From: JAMDEO01 sp963775295
Lineage (GTDB): Bacteria > Actinomycetota > Thermoleophilia > RBG-16-64-13
Direction: 5' to 3'
DNA: 64,000 nt
Assembly (NCBI GenBank): GCA_963775295.1
Contig: CAVZIK010000006.1
Coordinates: forward strand, 992,001 to 1,056,000
Shown: piece after piece, positions 42,408 to 50,835 of the stretch
How positions within the stretch are numbered: position 1 is the stretch's first letter
Layout of the letters: the number at the start of each line of letters is the position of its first letter
Notes under the pieces: generated by a model
What the model was told of the DNA's origin: nothing
Database searches by the model: none
Seen by the model: the letters and a program-made list of their open reading frames with translations, nothing else
Program-made: the position numbers and the translations under genes

Positions 42408-43640
42408 CTATTCGTACCTGAGCGCCTGTATCGGGTTGAGCCCAGCGGCTCGTCGGGCAGGATAGAATCCGAACACGATGCCGATGACGGCCGAGAGCCC
42501 GAAAGCAAGTAGTACCCACTCCACCGTGACGACCGACGTGAGCCCTGCGAAGCGGGTCAAGGCCATGCTGATGAGCCAACCAAGAACGACGCCGATGATT
42601 CCGCTGGCGAACGTCAGCACGACCGCCTCCACGAGGAACTGGAGACTCACATCGCGGCGTTTGGCTCCGATGGCCTTACGAAGCCCGATCTCCCGAGTGC
42701 GTTCAGTGACCGTGGTGAGCATCATGTTCATGATGCCGATGCCTCCTACTATCAAGGAGATGCCGGCGATGGCCGCTAGCAGGAGAGTCAGCGTCCGGGC
42801 GGTCGACGTGGCCGATGCAGCCAGATCCGACTGGTTGAGCACCGAGAAGTCGGCCGAAGCTGAGTCACTTATGCCGTGCTGCACAAGGAGCAGGTTGGTG
42901 ATGTCGGTCTGCAGCTGCGTGGTGCTCTTCTGGTCCTGAGCCTGCACGCTGATACTTGAAAGGTATTTCGACTGTCCGGCCAGCACCTTCTGGCCTGTCG
43001 ACAGAGGCACATAGATGGCGTCATCGGCGTTCTCGAAGCCCGTGCCTCCTTTTTCCGCAGCCACCCCGATGACCGTGAACTTGGTGCTCTTGATTCGAAC
43101 GGTCTGGCCTACCGGGTCGGTTCCACCACTCAGGGGATCTCCGAAGAGATCGATCGCGCCTTGGTAGCCAAGTACGGCCACGCGGGAGGCGTCTTCCACC
43201 TGTTGGTCCGAGAAGAAGGAGCCGTTTGCGACCGAGATGTTGCGGACCGAGGTGTAGGCGGACGTTGTTGCTATCACCTGACTGTTGGCGTTGCCTGAGG
43301 TGGCCACGATCTGGTATCGGCCCGTGACCTGCGGAGCGATGGCCGCAACCAAGCCCAGTTGGCTGATCGCTGTGGCATCGGCCGGCGTGAGGGTCTGGGC
43401 GCTGCCAAAGGCACCACGGACCATTCCAGTGCTGCGCTGAGCGCCAGGGCTCACGGTGAGCAGATTGGCGCCGGCCGACTCGATGCTCGCGGTGATGGAG
43501 GCCTGGCTCCCTTGACCTACCGCCGTGAGGGCGATCACGGAGGCGATGCCGATGACGATCCCGAGCACTGTGAGGCCCGACCGGATCTTGTTGGTGGAGA
43601 TAGCGATGAAGGCCTCTTCGATGATGTCGAGTAACCTCAA
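42408..43640 (-). CDS. MacB-like ABC transporter permease (FtsX family)
   Basis: A 410-residue permease with one N-terminal helix (NKIRSGLTVLGIVIGIASVIAL), a large extracytoplasmic MacB_PCD-like domain (~60-280) and three C-terminal helices. The FtsX segment ILLVGGIGIMNMMLTTVTERTREIGLRKAIGA-like region (IVGGIGIMNMMLTTVTERT) is diagnostic of MacB. Works with the ATPase that overlaps it by 4 bases and with the MacA-like adaptor upstream. In Gram-positives such systems export peptides or antibiotics. Confidence 0.9.
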   Translation of the reverse strand: MRLLDIIEEAFIAISTNKIRSGLTVLGIVIGIASVIALTAVGQGSQASITASIESAGANLLTVSPGAQRSTGMVRGAFGSAQTLTPADATAISQLGLVAAIAPQVTGRYQIVATSGNANSQVIATTSAYTSVRNISVANGSFFSDQQVEDASRVAVLGYQGAIDLFGDPLSGGTDPVGQTVRIKSTKFTVIGVAAEKGGTGFENADDAIYVPLSTGQKVLAGQSKYLSSISVQAQDQKSTTQLQTDITNLLLVQHGISDSASADFSVLNQSDLAASATSTARTLTLLLAAIAGISLIVGGIGIMNMMLTTVTERTREIGLRKAIGAKRRDVSLQFLVEAVVLTFASGIIGVVLGWLISMALTRFAGLTSVVTVEWVLLAFGLSAVIGIVFGFYPARRAAGLNPIQALRYE

Positions 43641-44491
43641 GCGGTCACCTCCTCCGGAGCGGAGGTCACGGTGGCGCCCCCTGCGGCGGGCTCGTCAGAC
43701 GCGTTTTCGACTGTCCGGGCGGGTTCCTCGGTGGGCTGTTCAACGAGGGGGGCATCGTCGAAGTAGTCGTTGTGCCGGTCGCTTACGACGAGGCCGTCTT
43801 GGATACGGATGGTCCTTGCAGCTCTTTCCGCGACCGCGGCCTCGTGTGTGATGAGTACGATCGTATGTCCGCGTTCGTTAAGTCGGTGGAAGGTATCGAG
43901 GATGATGTCGCCGGTGCGGGTGTCAAGATTGCCGGTGGGTTCGTCGGCCAGGATGAGCGCCGGATCGTTGATGAGGGCGCGGGCTATGGCCACTCGCTGG
44001 ATCTGACCTCCGGAGAGCTGGTTTGACAGATGGGTCCAGTGGGTTTCCTCGAGTCCGGCTTTGCGTAGAGCCTCCTCGGCTCGCGTGTTGCGCTCGTCGC
44101 GGGAAACTCCCGCGTAGACCAGCGGCAGAACGACGTTGCGGATGACCGTTGAGCGCGGCAGCAGATTGAACGCCTGGAACACGAAGCCGATGCGGGTCCG
44201 ACGGATCTCGGCAAGCTCGTCGTCGCTCAGCTCCGAGATGTCCTGCCCTTCGAAGAAGTATTCGCCGCTAGTGGGCGTATCTAGTGCGCCGAGTATGTGC
44301 ATGAGCGTGGATTTGCCTGAGCCCGAGGGACCCATGATGGCCACATATTCTCCCGGATCGATCGCGATGCTCACTCCGGCGAGGGCGACCGTCTCGCTCT
44401 CTCCGACGGCGTAGACCTTGAAGAGATCCCGACACTCGATCATGTGTTCGGATGCTGTGATTTCTTCAGTCACATCTCTATCGTCAGCCAT
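43637..44491 (-). CDS. MacB-like ABC transporter ATPase
   Basis: A 284-residue ATPase of the LolD/MacB type. Walker A GPSGSGKST, Q-loop FVFQAFNLLP, signature LSGGQIQRVAIARAL, Walker B LILADEPTGNLD and switch His VLITHEAAV. The last ~50 residues are an acidic, Pro/Ala/Glu-rich tail not needed for the fold. Between the adaptor gene (3 bp upstream) and the permease (4-base overlap), giving a macA-macB(ATPase)-macB(permease) operon. Confidence 0.9.
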   Translation of the reverse strand: MADDRDVTEEITASEHMIECRDLFKVYAVGESETVALAGVSIAIDPGEYVAIMGPSGSGKSTLMHILGALDTPTSGEYFFEGQDISELSDDELAEIRRTRIGFVFQAFNLLPRSTVIRNVVLPLVYAGVSRDERNTRAEEALRKAGLEETHWTHLSNQLSGGQIQRVAIARALINDPALILADEPTGNLDTRTGDIILDTFHRLNERGHTIVLITHEAAVAERAARTIRIQDGLVVSDRHNDYFDDAPLVEQPTEEPARTVENASDEPAAGGATVTSAPEEVTA

Positions 44492-44493
44492 GC

Positions 44494-45984
44494 TTACTGC
44501 CCCGGCGGAGTGAAGCCGCCGCTCGGAGGTCCGCCTGTGCCGCCGCCGGTATTCAGGATGCCGCCCGAACCGCGCGTGGTGGTCGAGGTACCACCGGAGC
44601 CGGCGGTGATCGTCTGCACGATGATCTCCTCGCCCTCGGTCAGTCCGCTGGTGATCTCTGTATAGGAATCGGTGGACAGCCCGACCTCGACCGTCACGTC
44701 CGTGGGGGTTCCATCTTTGAGTATCTGCACGTACTTGCTTGTTCCCTGAGACTTGACCGCGGTGCTCGGTACCGCCAGGACGTCCGAGGCAACCTTTGTG
44801 ATCACGTTGACAGACGCGGTCATCCCGCCCTTCACGGCGGAGTCGGTAATGTCGGGCGTCACGACGACCGTGTAGGAGACGACTCCCTGGCTGTTAGTGC
44901 CAACCGTGTCAACGCTGGTGACCTTCCCGGTCAGAGTGAGATCCGGGAGGGCGTCAAAGGTAATGACGGCCTTCTGTCCCACTGCCACCGAGGAGATGTC
45001 CGCCTCTGCCAGAGTTATGGCTACGGTGAACGCGTCCAGGTTAGTGATCGTGAGAGTGGAGGTCGTGGACGAAGAACTGCTCGAAGAGCCGGTCGCACCT
45101 TGTCCACTGTTCGCTGACGCCGATGAGCTGCCAACGGTGTCACCATTGGCGAACCCCAGGGCGGTAATCGTACCGGAGATGGGCGCGGTCACGGTCCGTT
45201 TGGCCGCGTTCTCCTGAGCGGTCTCGACGGCGAGCTGGGCCGACGTGACCTCGGTCTCGGCCGAGGTAACGGACAGCTCCGCGGACGTGATGGCCTGCTT
45301 GGCGGCCTTGATGTCGAGAGAGGTGATGGTCGTCGCAGTTTGTCCCACATTTGTGGCGGTCGCGGCAGCCGCCAGAAGAACTCCCGCCGAAGCCAGGCTG
45401 CTCGAGGTCGTCGACGAGGCGGTCGTCGTGGTCGCCGGTAGGGTGGTAGTCGTCGCAGCGGGCTCGGTGCTCGTCGTGGACGGCAGGGTGACGGGTGTCT
45501 GAGTGGTTGGGGTCGTCGCGGCGGTCGTCGTGGATGTCGATTGAGCCTCGTACTCGTCCTCAAGGTTTGAGAGACTCTGTTTTGCCTGGAGGACACTGAG
45601 TTGAGCCTTGCTCAGGTTGAGCACGGCCTGGTTGTACGAGTTCTCGGCGTTGGTTACCGCGAGGTCGAGTTCCGGGTTGACCAGGGTGAACAAGGTCTCG
45701 CCAACCTCGACCGTGTCCCCTACGGCGGCGGAGAGGCCGCTCACTTCACCGGTCACGCCGGGGTCAATCGTGGCCGAAGTGGCGAGTTCGACGTTGCCGG
45801 TGCCGGAAACCGAGGACGTGAGGGTCATCTTTGAAACGGTACCGGTTGTGTATGTGACCGCGGCTGTGTCGTCGCTCTTGTAGGCTCGGTAGACGAAGAA
45901 GGCCACCAAGGCGATCACGATGATGAAGGCAACGACCACCGTGATCCGCACCCGTCTCGACTTGAGACGTTTCTTCTTAGCCAT
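44494..45984 (-). CDS. MacA/HlyD-like membrane fusion (adaptor) protein
   Basis: A ~496-residue adaptor with one N-terminal helix (~12-32). Lipoyl-like half-motifs SGTGNVELATSATIDPGVTGEV and RTVTAPISGTITALGFANGDTV flank a long coiled-coil hairpin. The beta-barrel and membrane-proximal parts have LDAFTVAITLAEADISSV, VVSYTVVVTPDI and SKYVQILKDGTPTDVTVEVG. Into the hairpin is inserted ~50 residues of almost pure Thr/Ser/Pro/Ala (about residues 165-215), unusual for the family. ATG 45984 has GGAGGTG as ribosome binding site; the frame is open upstream but is not needed. First gene of the efflux operon. Confidence 0.85.
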   Translation of the reverse strand: MAKKKRLKSRRVRITVVVAFIIVIALVAFFVYRAYKSDDTAAVTYTTGTVSKMTLTSSVSGTGNVELATSATIDPGVTGEVSGLSAAVGDTVEVGETLFTLVNPELDLAVTNAENSYNQAVLNLSKAQLSVLQAKQSLSNLEDEYEAQSTSTTTAATTPTTQTPVTLPSTTSTEPAATTTTLPATTTTASSTTSSSLASAGVLLAAAATATNVGQTATTITSLDIKAAKQAITSAELSVTSAETEVTSAQLAVETAQENAAKRTVTAPISGTITALGFANGDTVGSSSASANSGQGATGSSSSSSSTTSTLTITNLDAFTVAITLAEADISSVAVGQKAVITFDALPDLTLTGKVTSVDTVGTNSQGVVSYTVVVTPDITDSAVKGGMTASVNVITKVASDVLAVPSTAVKSQGTSKYVQILKDGTPTDVTVEVGLSTDSYTEITSGLTEGEEIIVQTITAGSGGTSTTTRGSGGILNTGGGTGGPPSGGFTPPGQ

Positions 45985-46094
45985 GGCACCTCCGCGATCT
46001 CGCCGACAGTTAATTGTGTATAACTGGAAACTAACAGGGCGTTTGTAAAGAGTCCGTAAGTTGAAAAGGCGTCTTGCGCCTTTGAAGCGGCTCT

Positions 46095-46122
46095 CTGACA
46101 CCGAGTCGCGGTCGTGTACGAT
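46095..46122 (+). promoter_or_regulatory. Probable sigma70-type promoter for the 46.2-kb gene
   Basis: -35 CTGACA (46095-46100) and -10 TACGAT (46117-46122) with 16-bp spacing. Transcription would start near 46129, giving a short leader that holds GGGGAGG at 46143-46149. Confidence 0.45.
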
Positions 46123-46187
46123 AGAAGCAGGGTTTCTCCGAGGGGAGGTTCACAATCGGCGCTTCCTCGTTCCATCTCCTATGGCAG

Positions 46188-46961
46188 ATGCCGGGCGCGG
46201 CGCGCAGCGCCCGGTTCGTTGACGTGTCGGCTGTGCTGGAGGTCGTGGTCCCTCCGAGCGTTTCCGCGCTGTATTTCTGGGCTCTACAGGTTGATTTCGC
46301 AGACAGCCGGGGGCTCTGGGGCGGTGGGCATACCGGTCTGCAATGGAACCGCCGCTATCCTGGAGGCACAGCCGTCAACTGGGGAGGGTATGCGTCCCAG
46401 GAACGGGGGGGCGCTGTTCTGCCTGGTTCGGTATCGATGCTGCCCGGGTTCGACGATGACCCCAATACTGTGGCATATGCTTGGTCTTTCGGGCGGCAGT
46501 ACCGGCTGCGCGTCCATCGCTCGCCCGACGTGTTGGGCGCCTGGCGCGCTGAGATCACCGACGTGGATTTTTCGCGGGCAAGCGTGGTCCGCGATATCTG
46601 GTCCCGGTCGACTTCCAAGCCGGGTATTATCAGCCGCCTGTTCTCAAGGGGCGCGGCCGCCGCGGACGCGGGCGAGCCGGGTTTTCTCGTTCGTCCCATG
46701 GTTTGGTCGGAAGTCTTCGCCGAATGCGGTGCCCCCTCGGTCACCGTCAGGTGGAGCTCACTGCAAGCCATCGACGACGGAGGCCGGGTTTGGCGTCCCG
46801 AGACCGTGTCGGTGAATTATCAGCCTGTCCGCGACGGCGGTTGCGCGAACACCGACTCCAAAGCGGACTCGAGCGGGGGACTACTGCAGGTCACGAACAC
46901 CCCAAGGATTGTCCCGCAAGGAGCGGTGATCCCCGCCGGCGGGCCTCGACTGTCCCTTTAG
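46188..46961 (+). CDS. Conserved hypothetical protein with a Trp/Gly-rich N-terminal domain
   Basis: A 257-residue protein with no clear family. N-terminal half: VVVPPSVSALYFWALQVDF, GGHTGLQWNRRYPGGTAVNWGGY and GRQYRLRVHRSPD suggest a beta-sandwich like proteins seen in actinobacteria, function unknown. No signal peptide or membrane helix. The frame stays open upstream of ATG 46188, and the strong GGGGAGG (46143-46149) is best spaced for a start at 46155, where the codon is ATC. The true start may therefore be the ATC (adding IGASSFHLLWQ). Convergent with phoR. Confidence 0.6.
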   Translation: MPGAARSARFVDVSAVLEVVVPPSVSALYFWALQVDFADSRGLWGGGHTGLQWNRRYPGGTAVNWGGYASQERGGAVLPGSVSMLPGFDDDPNTVAYAWSFGRQYRLRVHRSPDVLGAWRAEITDVDFSRASVVRDIWSRSTSKPGIISRLFSRGAAAADAGEPGFLVRPMVWSEVFAECGAPSVTVRWSSLQAIDDGGRVWRPETVSVNYQPVRDGGCANTDSKADSSGGLLQVTNTPRIVPQGAVIPAGGPRLSL

Positions 46962-47032
46962 CAAAGAGCCACACGCTGCCTCCATGAAACATCGCCGCAA
47001 AGCGCGGTTGTGGGGAGACGACAATCGGCGGC

Positions 47033-48817
47033 TCAGGCAGCCGGGATGCGGACAGTGAAGGTCGTGCCAACGCCGAGGGTGCTCGTCACTTCCACTCTTC
47101 CCCCGTGTCGTTCAGCTACGTGGCGGACGATACTCAGCCCCAAGCCCGTGCCGCCCGTCTCGCGCGATCGGGCCTTGTCCACCCGGTAGAAGCGTTCAAA
47201 GATCCGCTGTTGATCGGCTTGGGGTATCCCCACTCCGTCGTCACTGACGCGAAGAACGATCCAGCCGCCGTCCCGGGTCCCCGGCTCGGTATTCACGCTC
47301 AGGTGGATGTGGCCGCCCGGATCGGTGTAGCGGACGGCGTTGTCCAGGAGGTTGCGAACGAGGGTGTGCAGGGCGATCCCGTCACCCAGCACCGGAGCGG
47401 CTTTCCCCAGGTCGCAAGTGATCTCTTGGCTCTTTTCCGCGGCGAAAGGCGCGACTTCGGTCGCCACCTCGGCGGCGAGCGCGGACACGTCGACCGGGGC
47501 GAAGTCGCCCAGAGCTCCTATGTCCGGTTCTTCAAGCCGGGAGAGGGTCAAAAGGTCGTTGGTAAGCACTTTCAAGCGCTCTATCTCGGCAGCCAATCGA
47601 TCTACGAACCGCTGGGCCTCTTCTGGATCTTCCCTGACGGCATGCGTAAGGGTCTCCGCCAGGAGGGAAAGCCCGGCCAGTGGAGTCTTGAGCTCATGCG
47701 ACACATTTGTGGCGAAGTCGCGGCGCATCCTCTCAACGGCCCTGCGTGCAGTCTCGTCGCGCATGACGAACAGTGTCTGGGCTGTGGCCGGCTCCGCCGA
47801 GGGCAAAGGCACGATCTCCACGGCGACCGAGCGGTTACCGGGCAACTCGATGACCTCAGTGATCGCTTTGCCGCTTTGCTGAGCCCTCTGAGAGAGTGCC
47901 CGCGCGGGGAAAGAGCGCGCGGCGAACACGAACGGACTTCCTTCCATACCCGCGAGTTTGGCCCCCAGGATTCGCTCGGCGGCGGGGTTGCAGCGTAGGA
48001 GCCGACCGTCGGCGTCGATCACCAACACGCCCTCGTTCATCGCTTCCAGCACTCCTGTGGATCGCTCCATCTCAGAGGTGAGTTGCCCGGCACGGCTCTC
48101 CAACTGAGTGGCCATGCTGTTTAGCGACCCTGCCAGGTCGCCGAGTTCATCTTTGGTGTGAATGCTCGTGCGATAAGAGAGGTCGCCGGAGGCCACTCGC
48201 GCCGTCATGTGCCGCAACCGCTCGATGGGGGAGACGATGGAGCGGGTGAGGAGATACGCGACCGCGAGCGTTGGGAGCAGGAGGATGGCCCAAACGATTA
48301 GAGGGATTCGCCAAGAAGCCGCAAGCATGGCGTCGATTCGGCTCGCCGCGACAGCGGTACGAAGCACGCCCTTGGACCAGGGATAGTTGCTCTGAGGCAG
48401 GGGAATGGCCACGTAGACTTCCAGGTGCCCTAGAGTCGCGGACTGTCTTCGCGCTCGTCCCTCGTTCCCACCAAGGGCCTGCGCGACCTCCGGCCTCCCA
48501 GAATGGTTGTCCAAGGTGGCCGGGTCTGCCTCGGAATCGGCGATGACCTTCCCATCATGCCGGATCAGCGTAATGCGTACCTCGCCCGCCGTGCCAACTT
48601 GGACAGTCAGGTCTTCCAGGGCCGCGGCATCAGTTGCGCCAGGCCCGGGATCGGTGGCCAGTACTGCGGCGTACTGGTGGGCTTGGCGGGACATGTCGTC
48701 CTCAAGGCGGTCGATGTAAATGCCCCTGAGGAGCAGCGAGGATGCCAAGGCGACAATTCCCGCGAGCACGAGAGTGGTAAGCGCCAGTGCTAGAGGCAGC
48801 CTCCATCGGATGCGCAT
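47033..48817 (-). CDS. phoR: Phosphate-regulon sensor histidine kinase PhoR
   Basis: A 594-residue membrane kinase: helix ~8-32, extracytoplasmic sensor, second helix ~170-190, HAMP (~195-250), PAS-like (VLEAMNEGVLVIDADGRLLRCNPAAERIL), HisKA NVSHELKTPLAGL, and HATPase with NLLDNAVRYTD, VSDDGVGIP and GGTGLGLSIVRHV. Its gene follows phoB on the minus strand and is divergent from pstCAB-phoU, so the two-component system is PhoR-PhoB. GGGGAGAGG lies before the ATG. It likely autophosphorylates when phosphate is low and is held off by PhoU and PstSCAB signalling, as in other bacteria. Confidence 0.9.
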   Translation of the reverse strand: MRIRWRLPLALALTTLVLAGIVALASSLLLRGIYIDRLEDDMSRQAHQYAAVLATDPGPGATDAAALEDLTVQVGTAGEVRITLIRHDGKVIADSEADPATLDNHSGRPEVAQALGGNEGRARRQSATLGHLEVYVAIPLPQSNYPWSKGVLRTAVAASRIDAMLAASWRIPLIVWAILLLPTLAVAYLLTRSIVSPIERLRHMTARVASGDLSYRTSIHTKDELGDLAGSLNSMATQLESRAGQLTSEMERSTGVLEAMNEGVLVIDADGRLLRCNPAAERILGAKLAGMEGSPFVFAARSFPARALSQRAQQSGKAITEVIELPGNRSVAVEIVPLPSAEPATAQTLFVMRDETARRAVERMRRDFATNVSHELKTPLAGLSLLAETLTHAVREDPEEAQRFVDRLAAEIERLKVLTNDLLTLSRLEEPDIGALGDFAPVDVSALAAEVATEVAPFAAEKSQEITCDLGKAAPVLGDGIALHTLVRNLLDNAVRYTDPGGHIHLSVNTEPGTRDGGWIVLRVSDDGVGIPQADQQRIFERFYRVDKARSRETGGTGLGLSIVRHVAERHGGRVEVTSTLGVGTTFTVRIPAA

Positions 48818-48829
48818 GCGCCTCTCCCC

Positions 48830-49537
48830 TTAAGAAGGTTGCAGTCTGTATCCGACGCCGCGCACCGTCTGCAGCGTCGCCTCGGCCTGGACCTGTTCCA
48901 GCTTCGCTCGCAGCCGTCGCACGTGCACGTCCAGGGTCCGGGATGACGAGAGGTACCTGTGATGCCACACCCTCTCCACTATCTCTTCCCGAGGAAAGAG
49001 ATGACCGGGCCGGGAGAGGAGCAATTCGAGCAGATCGTATTCCTTCGGATTGAGGGCGACCTCGTGGTGCTGGGTTCGGATGGAGTGAGCGTTGCCGTCC
49101 AGTTCGAGGTTCCCGGTGCTCATCGCCCCATTTCCCGAACCCGAGGCGGGAAGGCTCATACCCGCGGGGGTGCGGCGCAGTCGCGCCTGGATGCGGGCCA
49201 GTAGAACCTCGAGGTCAAAGGGCTTAGTGATGTAGTCGTCGGCTCCCGACTCGAAACCCTGGAGCACGGTCTCTTTCTCACTCCGGGCCGTCAGCATGAT
49301 GATGGGAAGGCTGGGCTTACGGCGGATTATCTCCTTACTGGCAGTCATGCCGTCCAATCCCGGAAGCATGAGATCCATGAGGACCAGATCGACGTTGTGT
49401 GAGAGGGCGGTCTCCAATCCGGTGCGTCCGTTCTGCTCCTGCAGCACCTCGTAGCCCGCCCGACGCAGGTTGTACGCCAAAAGGTCGGAGATGGTGGGAT
49501 CGTCTTCGACCAATAGGATGCGTTTCTTCTCACTCAT
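48830..49537 (-). CDS. phoB: Phosphate-regulon response regulator PhoB/PhoP-type
   Basis: A 235-residue OmpR/PhoB regulator. Receiver: ILLVEDDPTISDLLAYNL, Asp in LVLMDLMLPGLDGM, TAR (MLTARSE), Lys in YITKPFD. Winged helix: LNPKEYDLLELLLSRPGHLFPREEIVERVW, TLDVHVRRLRAKLE and TVRGVGYRL. The listed ATG begins the conserved domain; a TTG nine codons upstream is also open. It overlaps nothing and ends 12 bp before phoR. The 11-bp repeats at 49591-49627, about 55 bases upstream of its start, suit PhoB autoregulation and pst activation. Confidence 0.9.
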   Translation of the reverse strand: MSEKKRILLVEDDPTISDLLAYNLRRAGYEVLQEQNGRTGLETALSHNVDLVLMDLMLPGLDGMTASKEIIRRKPSLPIIMLTARSEKETVLQGFESGADDYITKPFDLEVLLARIQARLRRTPAGMSLPASGSGNGAMSTGNLELDGNAHSIRTQHHEVALNPKEYDLLELLLSRPGHLFPREEIVERVWHHRYLSSSRTLDVHVRRLRAKLEQVQAEATLQTVRGVGYRLQPS

Positions 49538-49590
49538 GTCGTTCACACGATACCTGGTTCTCAATGGTGCGAACTCCCGTCACCCAACAA

Positions 49591-49627
49591 TTAACTTACC
49601 TGTAACACAACGCTAACACCAGTTCAC
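49591..49627 (+). promoter_or_regulatory. PHO-box-like 11-bp repeats in the phoB-pst intergenic region
   Basis: TTAAC (49591-49595), GTAAC (49602-49606), CTAAC (49613-49617) and TTCAC (49623-49627) recur at 11, 11 and 10 bp, the phasing of PhoP/PhoB sites in Gram-positives. A possible extra unit GTCAC lies at 49579-49583. A weak -10 TAGCCT (49639-49644) follows, so bound PhoB would take the place of a -35. It could serve both divergent operons. Confidence 0.65.
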
Positions 49628-49662
49628 ATGCGCGTTGCTAGCCTGCAGTCGAGGACTGTGTA

Positions 49663-49886
49663 ATGAAAGAGGGGAGGACGGGGACGATTTTGCGAAGGAA
49701 GCGCGCAGGCTTGGCACCCGTCCTGACGCTAGCGCTGGTCGCTGTGGCAGCGGCCGCTCTTAAGGCCTGGATCGTCTGGGCTCTTGTGACGACGGTTCTA
49801 CCATCGCCAGGCAACTGGGCTATGCCCCCCTGCCGAGTTCTCTCAAAGACGCGGTTCTTGCGGAAGTTGCCCTGATTGGCTCCTAA
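49663..49886 (+). pseudogene. pstS: pstS remnant (phosphate-binding protein, internally deleted and frameshifted)
   Basis: ATG 49663 starts a signal-peptide-like N-terminus (RRKRAGLAPVLTLALVAVAAAAL). It runs directly into KAWIVWAL, then out of frame. In frame 3, ending TAA 49884-49886, the tail DDGSTIARQLGYAPLPSSL is the usual PstS C-terminus (xGQxxAxxLGYAPLP), joined at WAL by one base. About 280 codons normally present between the signal peptide and this tail are missing. The position, after the PHO-box and before pstC, is that of pstS. A functional phosphate-binding protein must be elsewhere, or the assembly has collapsed here. Confidence 0.65.
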
Positions 49887-50835
49887 GGACTCAGTTTCCG
49901 GCGCCCTATACGCCGGTTCCCGGAAGCGGAAGGGAGTCGGCCGCAAGGCGGACTCCCTGTTCGCTATCCTTGCCGGCGTCTGCGGCACTCTTGTTTTGCT
50001 TGCCCTTGCCTACATGGTCTTTTCGACGACGCGCACCGCACTCCCCGTATTCCGAACGGAGGGTATCTCATTCGTAACGGGCAGCGACTGGGACCCCGGT
50101 AAAGGTTCCTATCAGATCTTGCCGTTCATCTACGGAACGATCGTCACCTCGGTAATAGCGTTGATCGTAGCCGTTCCGATGAGTTTGGGAGTGGCCTTGT
50201 TTCTAACCGAGTACGCGCCAAGGTGGCTTCGTACCCCTATCGAATACGCCGTCGATCTTCTGGCGGCCGTGCCGAGCGTGGTGTACGGGCTTTGGGGCGT
50301 ATTGATAGTACTACCTTATTTCTTGCGGCCCGTGGGCAATTTTGTGTCCAAACATCTGGGCTTTATACCCATATTTGGGGGTCCTTCCACCGGGCTTTCG
50401 TACTTTGCTGCAGGCATCATCTTGTCGATAATGATCACTCCGATCATCACCTCCATTTGTCGCGAGATCTTTAGGGCGGTGCCTTCCGCCGACCGTCACG
50501 CGGCCTTCGCGCTGGGCGCCACGCGCTGGGAGATGATAAAAGCGGCCGTGCTTCCTCGGAGCCGCGCCGGGATTATCGGCGCGACTATGCTTGGATTGGG
50601 ACGAGCCCTTGGAGAGACGATCGTGGTGGCGATGTTGATCGGCTCGAGCCCTGTCATCAACGCATCCATCTTCAAGGCTGGAGGGTCGATCGCAGGCGAG
50701 ATCGCCAACGGCTGGGGCGAAGCTACGGGACCCATGATCAGCGCGCTTGTCGGCGCCGGGGTTGTCTTGTTTGTGATCACGATCGCAGTCAATATGCTCG
50801 CCCGCGCCATCGTGTGGCGATTCAATCGAGCATGA
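49876..50835 (+). CDS. pstC: Phosphate ABC transporter permease PstC
   Basis: A 319-residue permease with six hydrophobic segments. PstC features are ILPFIYGTIVTSVIALIVAVPMSLGVALFLTEYAP, LLAAVPSVVYGLWGVLIVLP and the coupling-loop EAA motif ALGATRWEMIKAAVLPRSRAGI. The start is TTG 49876, within the pstS tail, with GGAAG ten bases upstream, consistent with translational coupling to the upstream reading. Full length, so transport may be intact even though pstS is broken. Part of pstC-pstA-pstB-phoU. Confidence 0.9.
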   Translation: MAPKDSVSGALYAGSRKRKGVGRKADSLFAILAGVCGTLVLLALAYMVFSTTRTALPVFRTEGISFVTGSDWDPGKGSYQILPFIYGTIVTSVIALIVAVPMSLGVALFLTEYAPRWLRTPIEYAVDLLAAVPSVVYGLWGVLIVLPYFLRPVGNFVSKHLGFIPIFGGPSTGLSYFAAGIILSIMITPIITSICREIFRAVPSADRHAAFALGATRWEMIKAAVLPRSRAGIIGATMLGLGRALGETIVVAMLIGSSPVINASIFKAGGSIAGEIANGWGEATGPMISALVGAGVVLFVITIAVNMLARAIVWRFNRA

